A stretch of 64,000 nucleotides of DNA from Bacillota bacterium (GCA_023453795.1 JAEXSP010000034.1:62001-126000), one strand, 5' to 3'; shown: positions 34,549 through 43,007, counted from the first letter of the stretch. Notes: generated by a model not told the origin, from the sequence alone. Made by a program: numbers and translations.

Positions 34549-35802
34549 ATGAGACCTTTTATTCGGGGGCTTTCTATATTTATTGTTCTGATAACTCTAT
34601 TTGTAATGATTCCGCCCGGTGCATATGCACTTAATGATCTGGATTGGCAATGTGTCTTAAACGGAAAACTGAATGCGATTGCTTACGGAAAAGGAATTTA
34701 TGCAGCTGTGGGGCAAGCAGGTATCATTGAACTGTCCACAGACGGAACTCACTGGAAAAAAGCAAAATCAGGGATATCCACTGCTTTGAACGGAGTGTTT
34801 TGGAGCGGAAAAGAGTTTATTGCTGTCGGAGATTACGGTACCATACTCAGTTCAAAAGATGGAGCGGTATGGCAGAAACGTAATTCGGGAACAAAAGCTT
34901 CTCTGAGAAAGGCTGCCGGAAGGAAAATGCAGTATGCAGCTGTTGGAGACAATGGGACAGTTTTGTTTTCAAAAGATGGGGTAAAGTGGAGCAAGGTCAG
35001 GTCCGGAACAAGTAACTCACTAAACGGAATAGCAGTTAATGACAAGCTATTTGTTGCTGTGGGTGACAATTCAACGATCATTTCGTCAAAAGACGGTATT
35101 GCATGGAAAGCCTCTGCCCACATCGCAGATAATAATTTACCGGTATCCATGCTGAAAGATATTATATGGATTAACAATACATTCAATATTGTCGGGTACA
35201 CGAAAGGAAAGGTATATCCTGTATCGATCCTTTCTCCTGATGCCGGGGCCTGGTCTGCCGAGGTCATATCTGCCGTTGAAATGAAGGATTTGTCTGACAT
35301 CAGGCTTTATGGGGCTGCATGGGACGGGACACAAATAATTGCTGTCGGAAGTAATGGAAGCATTCTTACACTGCCGGAGTGCCATCAATGCAGAAAATAT
35401 AAAACAATTTCGGATAAGGATTTGAAAGGGATTGCTTCAGGTACAAACAAGATTCTCTCTACAGGTGATAAGGGCATATTCGTTTCAAATTTAAATACCG
35501 GTATTCAGTCAATTACCCCTTATAGCGTTGCGGGACATGTCGTAGCAGGTGCGTTCCTCATTGATGTAAGAAAACCCGATGAATATTCGCAGAAACACAT
35601 ACCGGGAAGCATAAACATTCCATTGGACGGCCTGGAGAAAAAAATCGCAGGATATGTACCCGATAAACAAACTGAAATCATCGTTTATTGCGCTAAGGGT
35701 GTTAGAAGCCGCCAGGCTGCAGAGATTCTGACAAAGTTGGGATATAAAAATGTGTACAATTTGGGTGGAATCGATCAATGGCCGTATGCAACAGAGCCTT
35801 AA
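34549..35802 (+). CDS. Secreted beta-propeller (Ycf48/BNR-like) protein with C-terminal rhodanese domain
   Basis: A 417-residue exported fusion. The signal peptide covers about 1-27 (cleavage near AYA-LN). Residues about 35-310 contain repeated units of roughly 40 residues such as FIAVGDYGTILSSKDGAVWQ and FVAVGDNSTIISSKDGIAW, which form a sialidase/Ycf48-like propeller. Residues about 325-415 are a rhodanese domain: LIDVRKPDEYSQKHIPGSIN, active-site loop CAKGVRSRQA with the catalytic Cys, and YNLGGIDQWP. RBS is gaaggagg. A thiosulfate or persulfide sulfurtransferase outside the cell is unusual; the propeller may bind a protein or sugar partner. Confidence 0.88.
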   Translation: MRPFIRGLSIFIVLITLFVMIPPGAYALNDLDWQCVLNGKLNAIAYGKGIYAAVGQAGIIELSTDGTHWKKAKSGISTALNGVFWSGKEFIAVGDYGTILSSKDGAVWQKRNSGTKASLRKAAGRKMQYAAVGDNGTVLFSKDGVKWSKVRSGTSNSLNGIAVNDKLFVAVGDNSTIISSKDGIAWKASAHIADNNLPVSMLKDIIWINNTFNIVGYTKGKVYPVSILSPDAGAWSAEVISAVEMKDLSDIRLYGAAWDGTQIIAVGSNGSILTLPECHQCRKYKTISDKDLKGIASGTNKILSTGDKGIFVSNLNTGIQSITPYSVAGHVVAGAFLIDVRKPDEYSQKHIPGSINIPLDGLEKKIAGYVPDKQTEIIVYCAKGVRSRQAAEILTKLGYKNVYNLGGIDQWPYATEP

Positions 35803-36220
35803 TGCGTCGGTTTATTAATCTGCACATTTCTTTAATCTAATCAATTATCAATTCTTGCTAACCTTTTCCTATAATGTTAGAATATCTTTTGTAGTTAAAT
35901 GCAGAAAAATGTCGTTAACTTGGCATGAAATAAAACAAAGCATAGTAAAATATAATAATTGCATACTGTTCAACATGTTCTATGTGTTTTCGTGTTGTAC
36001 AGTTCAATTTTATATGGGATAGTGCGTAAAAATGTGATATAATAGCTTTGGAAAATTTTTGACATCGCTTATGCTATTTATAAAAACTTGTCGTATAAGT
36101 ATTGAAGGTTATTATATTAAAGCATTGTGAGTTCTTTGGTTGGCGCAAATATTGTAAAGGGGATTATTCTAAAAACATAAGATATACTATAATTGAAACA
36201 AAATTAAAGGATGGTCTTCA
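35803..36220. other. About 420-bp intergenic region before the glycosyltransferase
   Basis: Very AT-rich and without a credible gene. It contains an extended -10 (TGa-TATAAT, hexamer 36038-36043) and a ttgaca at 36059-36064 with no well-spaced -10. No terminator for the upstream gene is obvious. The transcript from the extended -10 would have a leader of about 175 nt, in which I see no known riboswitch. Confidence 0.4.
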
Positions 36221-37432
36221 ATGAATATTGGATTGTTTACCGATTCGTATTACCCTGAAGTAAGCGGGCTTGTGACTTCAATATGTTCCCTTCAGGAGGA
36301 ATTGAAAAAGAGGGGCCATAAAGTATATATATTTACAACTTCAAACCCTGTTTCGGCTCCTAAAAAATCCGGTGTATTCAGGCTGCCAAGCATGCCTTTC
36401 ATTTTTTTCAAATCCAGAAGGGTTGGTTTATTATATTCGCCTAGAGCTGCTAAATGCGTTAAAAGATTGAAGCTGGATATAATACATACTCAATCAGAGT
36501 TTTCGCTGGGGATGTTTGGGAAAATTATGGCAAGACAAATGGGAATACCGGTTGTTCATACTTACCACACACTTTGGAAAGACTATTTTTATTATATTTC
36601 CAAAGGCAAATTTAAAAGGTTTTCCGATAACCTGGTAAAGGTTTTAAGCAGAAATTATTGTAATGGCTGTGACCTTGTGATAGTGCCAACCTTGAAGGTT
36701 TATGACATATTAAAGGAGTACGGAACTGAGACGCCAATAAAGGTAATACCTACAGGGGTTGACCTTAAGAGGTTTGAACGTTCCAATTATACTCAGGATG
36801 AATTGATTAAGCTTAAGGAAAGCGTAGGCATTAAAAGGGACGATCCTGTAATAGTATTCGTCGGAAGGGTGGCAAAGGAAAAGAGCATAGATGTTATATT
36901 AAATCAGCTTCCCGTAATACTTAAGAAGGTGCCTGATGCAAAATTCCTTGTTGTTGGGGACGGGCCATACCTTGAGGAACTTAAGGCTTTAGCGAAAGAA
37001 CTCAATGTTGATAACTCGGTTATTTGTACCGGTGAACTGCCATGGGAAATGATCGGTAAGTTTTATATGCTTGGAAATGTATTCATCAGTTCTTCAGTAA
37101 CAGAAACTCAAGGGCTGACTATTATTGAGGCAATGGCGGCGGATGTTCCTGTTATTGTTAAAGAGGACAGAAATATCGAACGCCTAATAATTGATAAGTA
37201 TAATGGCAGGGTATTCAAATCGGACGATGAAATACCTTATATTGTAGAAGAAATTTTTAATAATAGAGATCTGTCTTCAGAATTGGTTAAGCATGCCCAA
37301 AATACAGTCCGTGAATACTCAATCGAACATTTCGGTGAAAGTATAGAACAACTTTATTACAAGGTGATCGAAACCAATACCGATGTAAAACGGAAAGCTC
37401 ACGGCAGACTGAAGGGTTCAAAGACAGATTGA
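36221..37432 (+). CDS. GT4 family glycosyltransferase, glycolipid-synthase-like
   Basis: A 403-residue GT-B enzyme. The N-terminal half (MNIGLFTDSYYPEVSGLVTS, FTTSNP, VVHTYHTLWKDYFYY) and C-terminal half (VFVGRVAKEKSIDVIL, LVVGDGPYLEELK, SSVTETQGLTIIEAMA with the ExxxxxxxxE nucleotide-sugar signature) resemble 1,2-diacylglycerol 3-glucosyltransferases. It probably glycosylates diacylglycerol at the cytoplasmic membrane face to make a glycolipid or lipoteichoic acid anchor; the sugar is not predictable. ATG follows aaggatgg. A hairpin terminator separates it from the next gene, an LPG-synthase-like membrane protein, which often neighbours such enzymes. Confidence 0.88.
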   Translation: MNIGLFTDSYYPEVSGLVTSICSLQEELKKRGHKVYIFTTSNPVSAPKKSGVFRLPSMPFIFFKSRRVGLLYSPRAAKCVKRLKLDIIHTQSEFSLGMFGKIMARQMGIPVVHTYHTLWKDYFYYISKGKFKRFSDNLVKVLSRNYCNGCDLVIVPTLKVYDILKEYGTETPIKVIPTGVDLKRFERSNYTQDELIKLKESVGIKRDDPVIVFVGRVAKEKSIDVILNQLPVILKKVPDAKFLVVGDGPYLEELKALAKELNVDNSVICTGELPWEMIGKFYMLGNVFISSSVTETQGLTIIEAMAADVPVIVKEDRNIERLIIDKYNGRVFKSDDEIPYIVEEIFNNRDLSSELVKHAQNTVREYSIEHFGESIEQLYYKVIETNTDVKRKAHGRLKGSKTD

Positions 37433-37447
37433 AACTTTTAATGCAAA

Positions 37448-37483
37448 AGAAGATGCTGCTTTGCAGGTGAAATCTTCTTTTTA
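37448..37483 (+). terminator. Intrinsic terminator after the glycosyltransferase
   Basis: agaagat (37448-37454) pairs with atcttct (37472-37478), with an imperfect inner stem, followed by a T stretch. Confidence 0.7.
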
Positions 37484-37550
37484 TGTCTTTCTATCAGGTT
37501 AAGAGGCATAATAGCAGACTTTAAATAACTGTTAAAAACAGGAGAGTACA

Positions 37551-38579
37551 GTGGCTAAAAAAATAATTTACATACTTATTGTTGCTATACCGTTAATAAT
37601 GCTTTCCATCCTATTTTTCAGCCCAAGGGGGTTTGAAAACTTTTTCAGACAGTTGTCAAAACTAAGCATAAGATGGCTACTGTTAGCAGCAATCCTCATG
37701 CTTCTATATTGGAGTTTTGAGGCTATGGCAATACACTCCATTTCACATTCGTACAATATTAAGAAGAGATTCAGGGATTCATTTTCTTCTGTTATGGTAG
37801 CTCAGTTTTTTAATTCGGTTACTCCGTTTGCTGCAGGCGGTCAGCCGGCTCAGGTTTTTTACATGGTGAGAAACGGGATCGATACGGGGAGTGCAAGTTC
37901 GATTGTAATGGTAAGGTTTCTTGTATACCAAAGCATACTTACAATGTATTCATTTGTTGTGATGCTTTTCTCATACAACTACTTCAGACATAAAATAAAT
38001 CTCTTGTTTACAATGTCTGTGCTCGGACTTTCGGTTCATGCATCCATGATTATATTTACTATATTGTTTTCATACAACAGGACTTTGACCCATAAAATCA
38101 TAAACTTTGTTTTCACAATCTTGAAAAAGGTCAGGATTGTTAAACGTGTTGAGGAAGCTGAAAAGAAAATAGAAGATTCACTTGCAAATTTTCACGATAA
38201 TGCCTATATGCTTAAAGAACACCCCCAATTGCTTTTTAAGACTGCATTATTGATATTTCTGCAGCTTACCTGCTTCTTCTCCATACCCTTCTTTATTTAT
38301 TTGAGCTTTGGATTTAGCGGGACGAGCTTTTTCTATTTATTTTCAGCAGCAGTCTTTATAGCAACAGTTATTTCCATAGTTCCATTACCAGGCTCCGCAG
38401 GCGGGGCGGAAGGCGGATTCTATTTATTCTTCGGGCTGTTCTTTTCAGGTAATGCCATCGTTCTGGCAATTCTGCTTTGGAGAATAATCACATACTATTC
38501 ATGTATTGGCGTCGGTGTTTTCTTTACGGTCATACCCTCCAAAAGAAGAACTGATAAAAAAGAATGCCGTACTACTTAG
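37551..38579 (+). CDS. Lysylphosphatidylglycerol synthase-type membrane protein (UPF0104)
   Basis: A 342-residue protein with about eight membrane helices and no soluble synthetase domain. It belongs to the LPG_synthase_TM/flippase-like family: FNSVTPFAAGGQPAQVFYMV and PLPGSAGGAEGGFYLFFG are the two conserved reentrant-like motifs. Stand-alone members are thought to translocate lipids or modified lipids across the membrane. The start is GTG 37551 with ggagag 4 bases upstream. With the preceding GT4 enzyme it may form a glycolipid synthesis/export pair, which is inference. The stop is only 5 bp from the convergent tgl stop, with no terminator between. Confidence 0.85.
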   Translation: MAKKIIYILIVAIPLIMLSILFFSPRGFENFFRQLSKLSIRWLLLAAILMLLYWSFEAMAIHSISHSYNIKKRFRDSFSSVMVAQFFNSVTPFAAGGQPAQVFYMVRNGIDTGSASSIVMVRFLVYQSILTMYSFVVMLFSYNYFRHKINLLFTMSVLGLSVHASMIIFTILFSYNRTLTHKIINFVFTILKKVRIVKRVEEAEKKIEDSLANFHDNAYMLKEHPQLLFKTALLIFLQLTCFFSIPFFIYLSFGFSGTSFFYLFSAAVFIATVISIVPLPGSAGGAEGGFYLFFGLFFSGNAIVLAILLWRIITYYSCIGVGVFFTVIPSKRRTDKKECRTT

Positions 38580-38584
38580 TGCTA

Positions 38585-39331
38585 TCATAAACCTTCATAC
38601 AGACTTTTAAAATCAGGTCTGGTAACAGAATCCATCAGATATGCGGATGTTGTAGATCCGGGTACTCTTTGGCGATTAAGCTCTCTGATGATTGATTTTG
38701 CTGAAGCTATACCGATTCCGTGCCCGTAGTAATTTCCATTGCCCAGATCTATCGTGTTTTCACCTTGCCATTCGGGTGTTTCCGGGTCTACATCCGGGTT
38801 CTTGAAATATCTGCAGTCACCTGGGAAAAAATCTCCCACATGACGGATATACTCAATGCCAAGGTTTGGGTTCAGATGCTGCCAGTTCATAAGGTATATT
38901 CCTTTAAGGGCTTGGTTTGAAAGGTCTGGGGGGTATATGTCGACCAATGCCTTACAAAAAACTATTACAATCGCAGTAGCGCATTCAGTTCCGTATTTAT
39001 TGCTGTTATTGAATATGTCGTTTATTGCTTCATAAGGCATTACACCTTGCTTGATTCTGAATCCTCCCTCAGGAGTACGATTCCAAAAGGCAGGGTTGCA
39101 TTTTGATTTTTTGAATACCTTGAAGGAGAATCGGCTTCTTGACAAGGCTATTGACGCTTTGACAATATTATTGCGCATGTCTACCTCGAATTTTAATTGC
39201 TCCAAGGAGGAATAACTATATGTGTTTTCACTTGAATCAAGAGCAGCTATCATTCTTCTTCCCAGGTCTCCGGGGTTATATCCGTTAAGGATCTGTTCGG
39301 TTTTCATGACATTTCCGGCTATTCTTATCAC
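38585..39331 (-). CDS. tgl: Spore-coat protein-glutamine gamma-glutamyltransferase (transglutaminase)
   Basis: A 248-residue transglutaminase that cross-links Gln and Lys side chains of coat proteins during spore maturation (B. subtilis Tgl is 245 residues). The catalytic Cys is Cys117 in TECATAIVIVFCKAL, matching Bacillus Cys116; downstream blocks FFPGDCRYFKNPDVDP, WQGENTIDLG and YYGHGIGI are conserved. I place the start at GTG 39331, with gaggaggg 5 bases upstream; a longer frame to 39403 would overlap the upstream gene by 76 bp and add unconserved residues. GTGA overlaps the upstream stop, so the two genes are translationally coupled. Confidence 0.93.
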   Translation of the reverse strand: MIRIAGNVMKTEQILNGYNPGDLGRRMIAALDSSENTYSYSSLEQLKFEVDMRNNIVKASIALSRSRFSFKVFKKSKCNPAFWNRTPEGGFRIKQGVMPYEAINDIFNNSNKYGTECATAIVIVFCKALVDIYPPDLSNQALKGIYLMNWQHLNPNLGIEYIRHVGDFFPGDCRYFKNPDVDPETPEWQGENTIDLGNGNYYGHGIGIASAKSIIRELNRQRVPGSTTSAYLMDSVTRPDFKSLYEGL

Positions 39332-40302
39332 AGTATCCCTCCTCTTGATCTTGCTACCTCGATTATTTGTTCGCAAATGGGTGATTCCAGCCACTGAACC
39401 CATTTTTCAGGGTCGCATCGGGCAAGCTCTGAAGAGAAGTCTGACAGCAACTCCTTTGTATGGTCATCAAGAGCACTGAAATGTGTAAGGGCTTTATGGT
39501 CTTTCCCTGATAAAGGTTCTGGAAAAGTTCCTCTTTCTTGAGATATTGGCCTGCAGATGTATTTAGCCTCCCGTGAAACTGCAAATGGCTGGGGATTGCA
39601 GCTTTGGTGCTGAGTTTCACCTGTATAATAAAGGAAACTATAGTTTTCCTTGATCCAATCGGTCTTAGAGCTGACTCGGGAATTTGTGTTTTCTTCACCG
39701 GGTATAAAGCTTAGAAGCTTTTGAGCGAGTTCAACATCCTTTTCATTTTCAGAATACAGCCTTTCCGAAATCTTTATCAGAACCTCGGGATTAGAAGACT
39801 CGAACAGCGCCCAAATAAGGTCGTAGGTGTAAGCATCCCTTCTATTCCGCTCAAAAATTGTATCAGTAACAGCGGGAATGACGGCTGCTACCTTATATCT
39901 CTTTAAAAGATTGATGGCAGCAGCATCTATTACATCGTCAAAACCCTGTTCGATTTCTTCTCTTCCGCTTTCAACCATCCAACCTAAAAAGCTGAGAATT
40001 TTGTTTTTATTTAGACTGTTATTAATTATTGCTTTTGTACTTTTGCCGCCAAGGACATAATCCGTAAAAAGAAGAGAATTGTAGTTGCGGCTGTTAAGAT
40101 ACCCCCGAAGCCCTAACTCATTTATAGCATTTCTCAGAGTGAATAAGCTTGCAAAAAGCAGGCTGTCTTCATTTAGAAGCTTTAAAGCGCCATGCCTGTT
40201 TTCTGCCGCGATATCACGGAAATAAGCCGTCAGATTATGCGTTCCTCTTGCCTGCCTGACGCTGTCCAACTGATTTAGCGGGTTGGGACTGCTTTCATTC
40301 AT
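39328..40302 (-). CDS. Uncharacterised protein translationally coupled to tgl
   Basis: A 324-residue soluble protein I do not recognise. It is mostly alpha-helical by composition (LLKRYKVAAVIPAVTDTIF, ELAQKLLSFIPG), with a more polar, Gln/Asn/Ser-rich stretch at about 210-265 (ENTNSRVSSKTDWIKENYSF, THQSCNPQPF). Its last four bases (GTGA) contain the tgl start, so both proteins are made from one mRNA. RBS aggggg is 8 bases before ATG. The coupling suggests a coat protein substrate, chaperone or regulator of the transglutaminase; there is no direct evidence. Unlike B. subtilis tgl, which is not known to have such a partner, this looks lineage-specific. Confidence 0.65.
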   Translation of the reverse strand: MNESSPNPLNQLDSVRQARGTHNLTAYFRDIAAENRHGALKLLNEDSLLFASLFTLRNAINELGLRGYLNSRNYNSLLFTDYVLGGKSTKAIINNSLNKNKILSFLGWMVESGREEIEQGFDDVIDAAAINLLKRYKVAAVIPAVTDTIFERNRRDAYTYDLIWALFESSNPEVLIKISERLYSENEKDVELAQKLLSFIPGEENTNSRVSSKTDWIKENYSFLYYTGETQHQSCNPQPFAVSREAKYICRPISQERGTFPEPLSGKDHKALTHFSALDDHTKELLSDFSSELARCDPEKWVQWLESPICEQIIEVARSRGGIL

Positions 40303-40670
40303 TTAGATGCCCCCTGAATAAAAAACTTGTGATATAGCCATAATATGCATCTGCCGTCTAAAACGAACATAAATAATTGAAAAAAACTCGCATGCCAAAA
40401 AAGTTCCATTATGAAATCCTTTTAAGGTCAAGCTAAAACTAAAAGGGATAAAATTATATTTAAATTTTTACAATATATGATATAATTATTTAAAAAGCGC
40501 TAGTGGCCTGTAAAGTCTAAAAGTTATAGATAAGCAGGCCGCAATCAGAGGAAGTACATTTGTAACACTTTGAATGAATATATAAGATTGAAGTGTTACA
40601 AAGTACTGGGTCTCATTTCAAAAGTTCGTTTTGTTTTCGATTAAAAATCAATATGACAAGGAGAATTGCT
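40303..40670. other. About 370-bp divergent intergenic region, tgl operon / CheY-like gene
   Basis: Contains an extended -10 (TGa-TATAAT, hexamer 40481-40486), an 8-bp imperfect inverted repeat around 40503-40542 (gtggcctg/caggccgc), and a long hairpin described separately at 40553-40606. I see no gene. The transcript to the CheY-like gene would carry an unusually structured leader of about 180 nt. Confidence 0.5.
40553..40606 (+). repeat. Long inverted repeat in the leader of the CheY-like gene
   Basis: The arm ending tttgtaacactt (40559-40570) is the exact reverse complement of aagtgttacaaa (40591-40602). Pairing extends to agtac/gtact with one bulged A, giving about 17 bp around a 20-base loop. 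No T-run follows, so it is not a terminator. Confidence 0.75.
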
Positions 40671-41051
40671 ATGAAATCAGATTCTTTAAAGGTTTTAGTC
40701 TGTGATGACTCCATACTTATCAGAAAACAATTGAAAGATTGTCTGTTAAGTTGCGGGTGCAAGGAGGTTTTGGAAGCTCTTGACGGGCAGAACGCTATTG
40801 ATATGTACAAGCAGTACAAGCCCGACTTGGTTTTCATGGATATTGTCATGCCTGTTAAAGGCGGAATTGAAGCAGTAGCAGAAATACTGGAATTTGACAA
40901 GCAAGCAAAGGTTGTAATGGCTTCTTCATCAGGTACAAAGACACACCTAAGAAAAGCTCTGGAAGCAGGAGCATATGAATTCATACAAAAGCCCTTCGAA
41001 GAAAATCAGATAAAGAACATAGTCGCCAACTGCATGAAAGGGGAGGAATAA
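40671..41051 (+). CDS. CheY-like stand-alone response regulator
   Basis: A 126-residue receiver domain without output domain. Conserved residues: acidic pair CDDS, phospho-acceptor Asp in LVFMDIVMP, Ser/Thr in MASSSGTK and Lys in FIQKPF. The start is ATG 40671 with aaggag 8 bases before; an upstream in-frame codon at 40593 falls inside the hairpin and lacks an RBS. The next gene, 4 bp downstream, ends in a CheX-like phosphatase domain, so the pair resembles a phosphorylated regulator with its own phosphatase. It could act on flagella, pili or another output; no kinase is adjacent. Confidence 0.92.
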   Translation: MKSDSLKVLVCDDSILIRKQLKDCLLSCGCKEVLEALDGQNAIDMYKQYKPDLVFMDIVMPVKGGIEAVAEILEFDKQAKVVMASSSGTKTHLRKALEAGAYEFIQKPFEENQIKNIVANCMKGEE

Positions 41052-41055
41052 GCTA

Positions 41056-41949
41056 ATGTTTTCACAAATATTCGGAAGCTATTTATTGAATAAAAAGTTG
41101 ATTTCTCCCGACCAACTTAAGGATGCGTTGGATTATCAAAAAAATGTTCACCTGAAACTTGGGGTTTTAGCAGTCAACTCCGGCTTTATGAATGCAACAG
41201 AGGTTGAAAAGGTTCACGGTATGCAGGCAAAGGTAGATAAAAAATTCGGGGAGCTGGCTATTGAAATGGGATACTTGGATGAGGAAAAGTTACAAAAATT
41301 GCTTTCGACTCAGAAAACTGGGCATCTACTACTTGGACAAGCATTGGTCGATAAGGGATATATGAACCTTGAGCAGTTCGAAGCATCTCTTAACGGCTAT
41401 AAAAACGAGTACAGCCTGACTGATGAGCAATTCAAGTCGATACAGAACGAAGATACTACTGAATATGTAAATGCATTTTTTAAGTTCAACTGTTCCGAAA
41501 GCAACCTATACAAGAGATATGCGTCTCTTCTGATAAGAAATATAATCAGGTTCATTGATGATGACTTCAAAGTTCTTGATATCATATCTGTGGACAGTGT
41601 CCAATTTGACTGGCTCGCTTCCCAGGAAATAACAGGTGAGATAGGCATGTTCACTGCCGTATCCGCAAATGAGCAGGAGTTTATAGCTTTCGCAGGCAAA
41701 TATGCAAAAGATAATTATTCCGTCAATGACGAGTTTGTCAAAGCATCGGTGGGAGAATTCCTTAATCAGCACAACGGCTTATACCTGGTGAATATGTCCA
41801 TAGATGAAATAGAACTTGAATTGACCCCGCAGGTGGTAAATAACGGTAAAAAGCTGACAGGTTTAACAGATGCGTACATAATTCCTGTCGTATTCTCATT
41901 CGGCAAAGTTGATTTTATTATATCAAAGACTGCAGGAAAGATAGAATGA
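41056..41949 (+). CDS. MshEN-like repeat protein with C-terminal CheX-like domain
   Basis: A 297-residue protein. The N-terminal 135 residues contain three to four copies of a motif like FGSYLLNKKLISPDQLKDAL, FGELAIEMGYLDEEKLQKLL and LGQALVDKGYMNLEQFEASL, which match the MshEN (GSPII_E N-terminal) fold, a known c-di-GMP-binding domain in pilus and secretion ATPases. The C-terminal half (about 150-297), with VKASVGEFLNQHNGLYLVNMS and VVFSFGKVDFII, resembles the CheX/CheC phosphatase fold. It starts 4 bp after the CheY-like gene. A link between c-di-GMP binding and CheY dephosphorylation is inference. Confidence 0.75.
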   Translation: MFSQIFGSYLLNKKLISPDQLKDALDYQKNVHLKLGVLAVNSGFMNATEVEKVHGMQAKVDKKFGELAIEMGYLDEEKLQKLLSTQKTGHLLLGQALVDKGYMNLEQFEASLNGYKNEYSLTDEQFKSIQNEDTTEYVNAFFKFNCSESNLYKRYASLLIRNIIRFIDDDFKVLDIISVDSVQFDWLASQEITGEIGMFTAVSANEQEFIAFAGKYAKDNYSVNDEFVKASVGEFLNQHNGLYLVNMSIDEIELELTPQVVNNGKKLTGLTDAYIIPVVFSFGKVDFIISKTAGKIE

Positions 41950-41978
41950 ATAGTTTAAATTAATGCATTAATAAAACT

Positions 41979-42004
41979 GGGGTAGGCCTTGGGTCTACCC
42001 TTTG
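41979..42004 (+). terminator. Weak terminator-like hairpin after the CheX-like gene
   Basis: ggggtag pairs with ctaccc around gccttgggt, followed by only three T. Efficiency is doubtful. Confidence 0.45.
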
Positions 42005-42083
42005 TGCATTCCATACTGCATAATGATTTTGGAAATACCTATACTATTTAGTGTAAATCATACGAAAGGATACACCCTCAACC

Positions 42084-42959
42084 TTGACAGCAATTAAAAA
42101 ATTTAGAAAGACTTACATAGAGATAACCAACGCATGCAACCTCTCGTGCTCTTTTTGTCCGAAGACAAAACGCCCCGTCGAATTTATGAGTTGTGAGAGC
42201 TTTGAAGAAATACTTTTTAAGCTTCAAAACCATTCAAAATATATCTATTTCCACGTCATGGGCGAACCGCTTCTTCATCCGGAAATCGATAGGTTTCTTG
42301 AGCTCAGCCATGATTATGGCTTTAAAGTAAATATTACTACGAATGGTACACTCATAAATAAGGCGTCAGATAAAATAATCTCCAAACCTGCGCTGAGGCA
42401 GGTTAATTTCTCACTTCACAGCTTTGAGGCAAACAGCATTGCTTGTACTATGGAAGCTTATTTAGATAACATTTTTTCTTTCATTCAAATGTCGCAAAGG
42501 TCGGGCGGGATTTCTATCTGCCTAAGGCTGTGGAATTTGACTGAGAAAGGTAGAAATGATAGAAATGAACACATACTTCGCAGGATTGAACATGAATTCA
42601 GCCTTGATTATGCGATAGAAGAAAAGCTGACTCCATGCAACGGTATAAGGCTTGCCCAAAACATATTTCTCAATCAGGCATCGGAATTTGAATGGCCTGA
42701 CAGTGGGCTTGAAGAGATAGGAAGCAAGGGCTTTTGCTATGGCTTGCGGGATCAGGTTGCCATTTTGGTTGACGGCACCGTTGTTCCCTGCTGCCTCGAC
42801 AGAGAAGGGGCAATAAGCCTTGGAAACATTTTCAACCAAAGCTTTCAAAGCATAAAAGAAAGTGAACGTGCAGTCCGGCTGTACGAAGGATTTTCAAATA
42901 GAAATGCAGTAGAGGAACTCTGCCGCAAATGCGGCTATAGGACCCGTTTCGGAACTTGA
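42084..42959 (+). CDS. Radical SAM/SPASM-type enzyme
   Basis: A 291-residue radical S-adenosylmethionine protein. The CxxxCxxC cluster motif is in ITNACNLSCSFCPKTKRP (about 16-24), and the GE motif is HVMGEPLLHP. A C-terminal cysteine-rich region (VPCCLDREG, LCRKCGY) fits an auxiliary SPASM-like cluster. Many such enzymes modify peptides or protein partners, but no precursor peptide, transporter or partner gene is evident on either side, so its reaction cannot be assigned. The start is TTG 42084, since the conserved N-terminus begins just after; the RBS (aaagga) is 12-13 bases away, so translation may be weak. Confidence 0.85.
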   Translation: MTAIKKFRKTYIEITNACNLSCSFCPKTKRPVEFMSCESFEEILFKLQNHSKYIYFHVMGEPLLHPEIDRFLELSHDYGFKVNITTNGTLINKASDKIISKPALRQVNFSLHSFEANSIACTMEAYLDNIFSFIQMSQRSGGISICLRLWNLTEKGRNDRNEHILRRIEHEFSLDYAIEEKLTPCNGIRLAQNIFLNQASEFEWPDSGLEEIGSKGFCYGLRDQVAILVDGTVVPCCLDREGAISLGNIFNQSFQSIKESERAVRLYEGFSNRNAVEELCRKCGYRTRFGT

Positions 42960-42984
42960 TAGTCATAGACTTCCTGACTTTTTC

Positions 42985-43007
42985 ATAGGCATTTATGCCT
43001 ATTTTTT
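42985..43007 (+). terminator. Intrinsic terminator of the radical SAM gene
   Basis: ataggca (42985-42991) pairs with tgcctat (42996-43002), followed by T6. Confidence 0.85.

Noticed and set aside
39329..39403. Frameshift between the 324-residue gene and tgl, because the longest frames overlap by 76 bp
   Set aside because: A GTG with a strong RBS at 39331 gives a Tgl of family-typical length and a normal 4-bp GTGA overlap, so no frameshift is needed.
42521..42850. Minus-strand frame inside the radical SAM gene
   Set aside because: Antisense shadow with no RBS; the plus-strand radical SAM motifs are clear.
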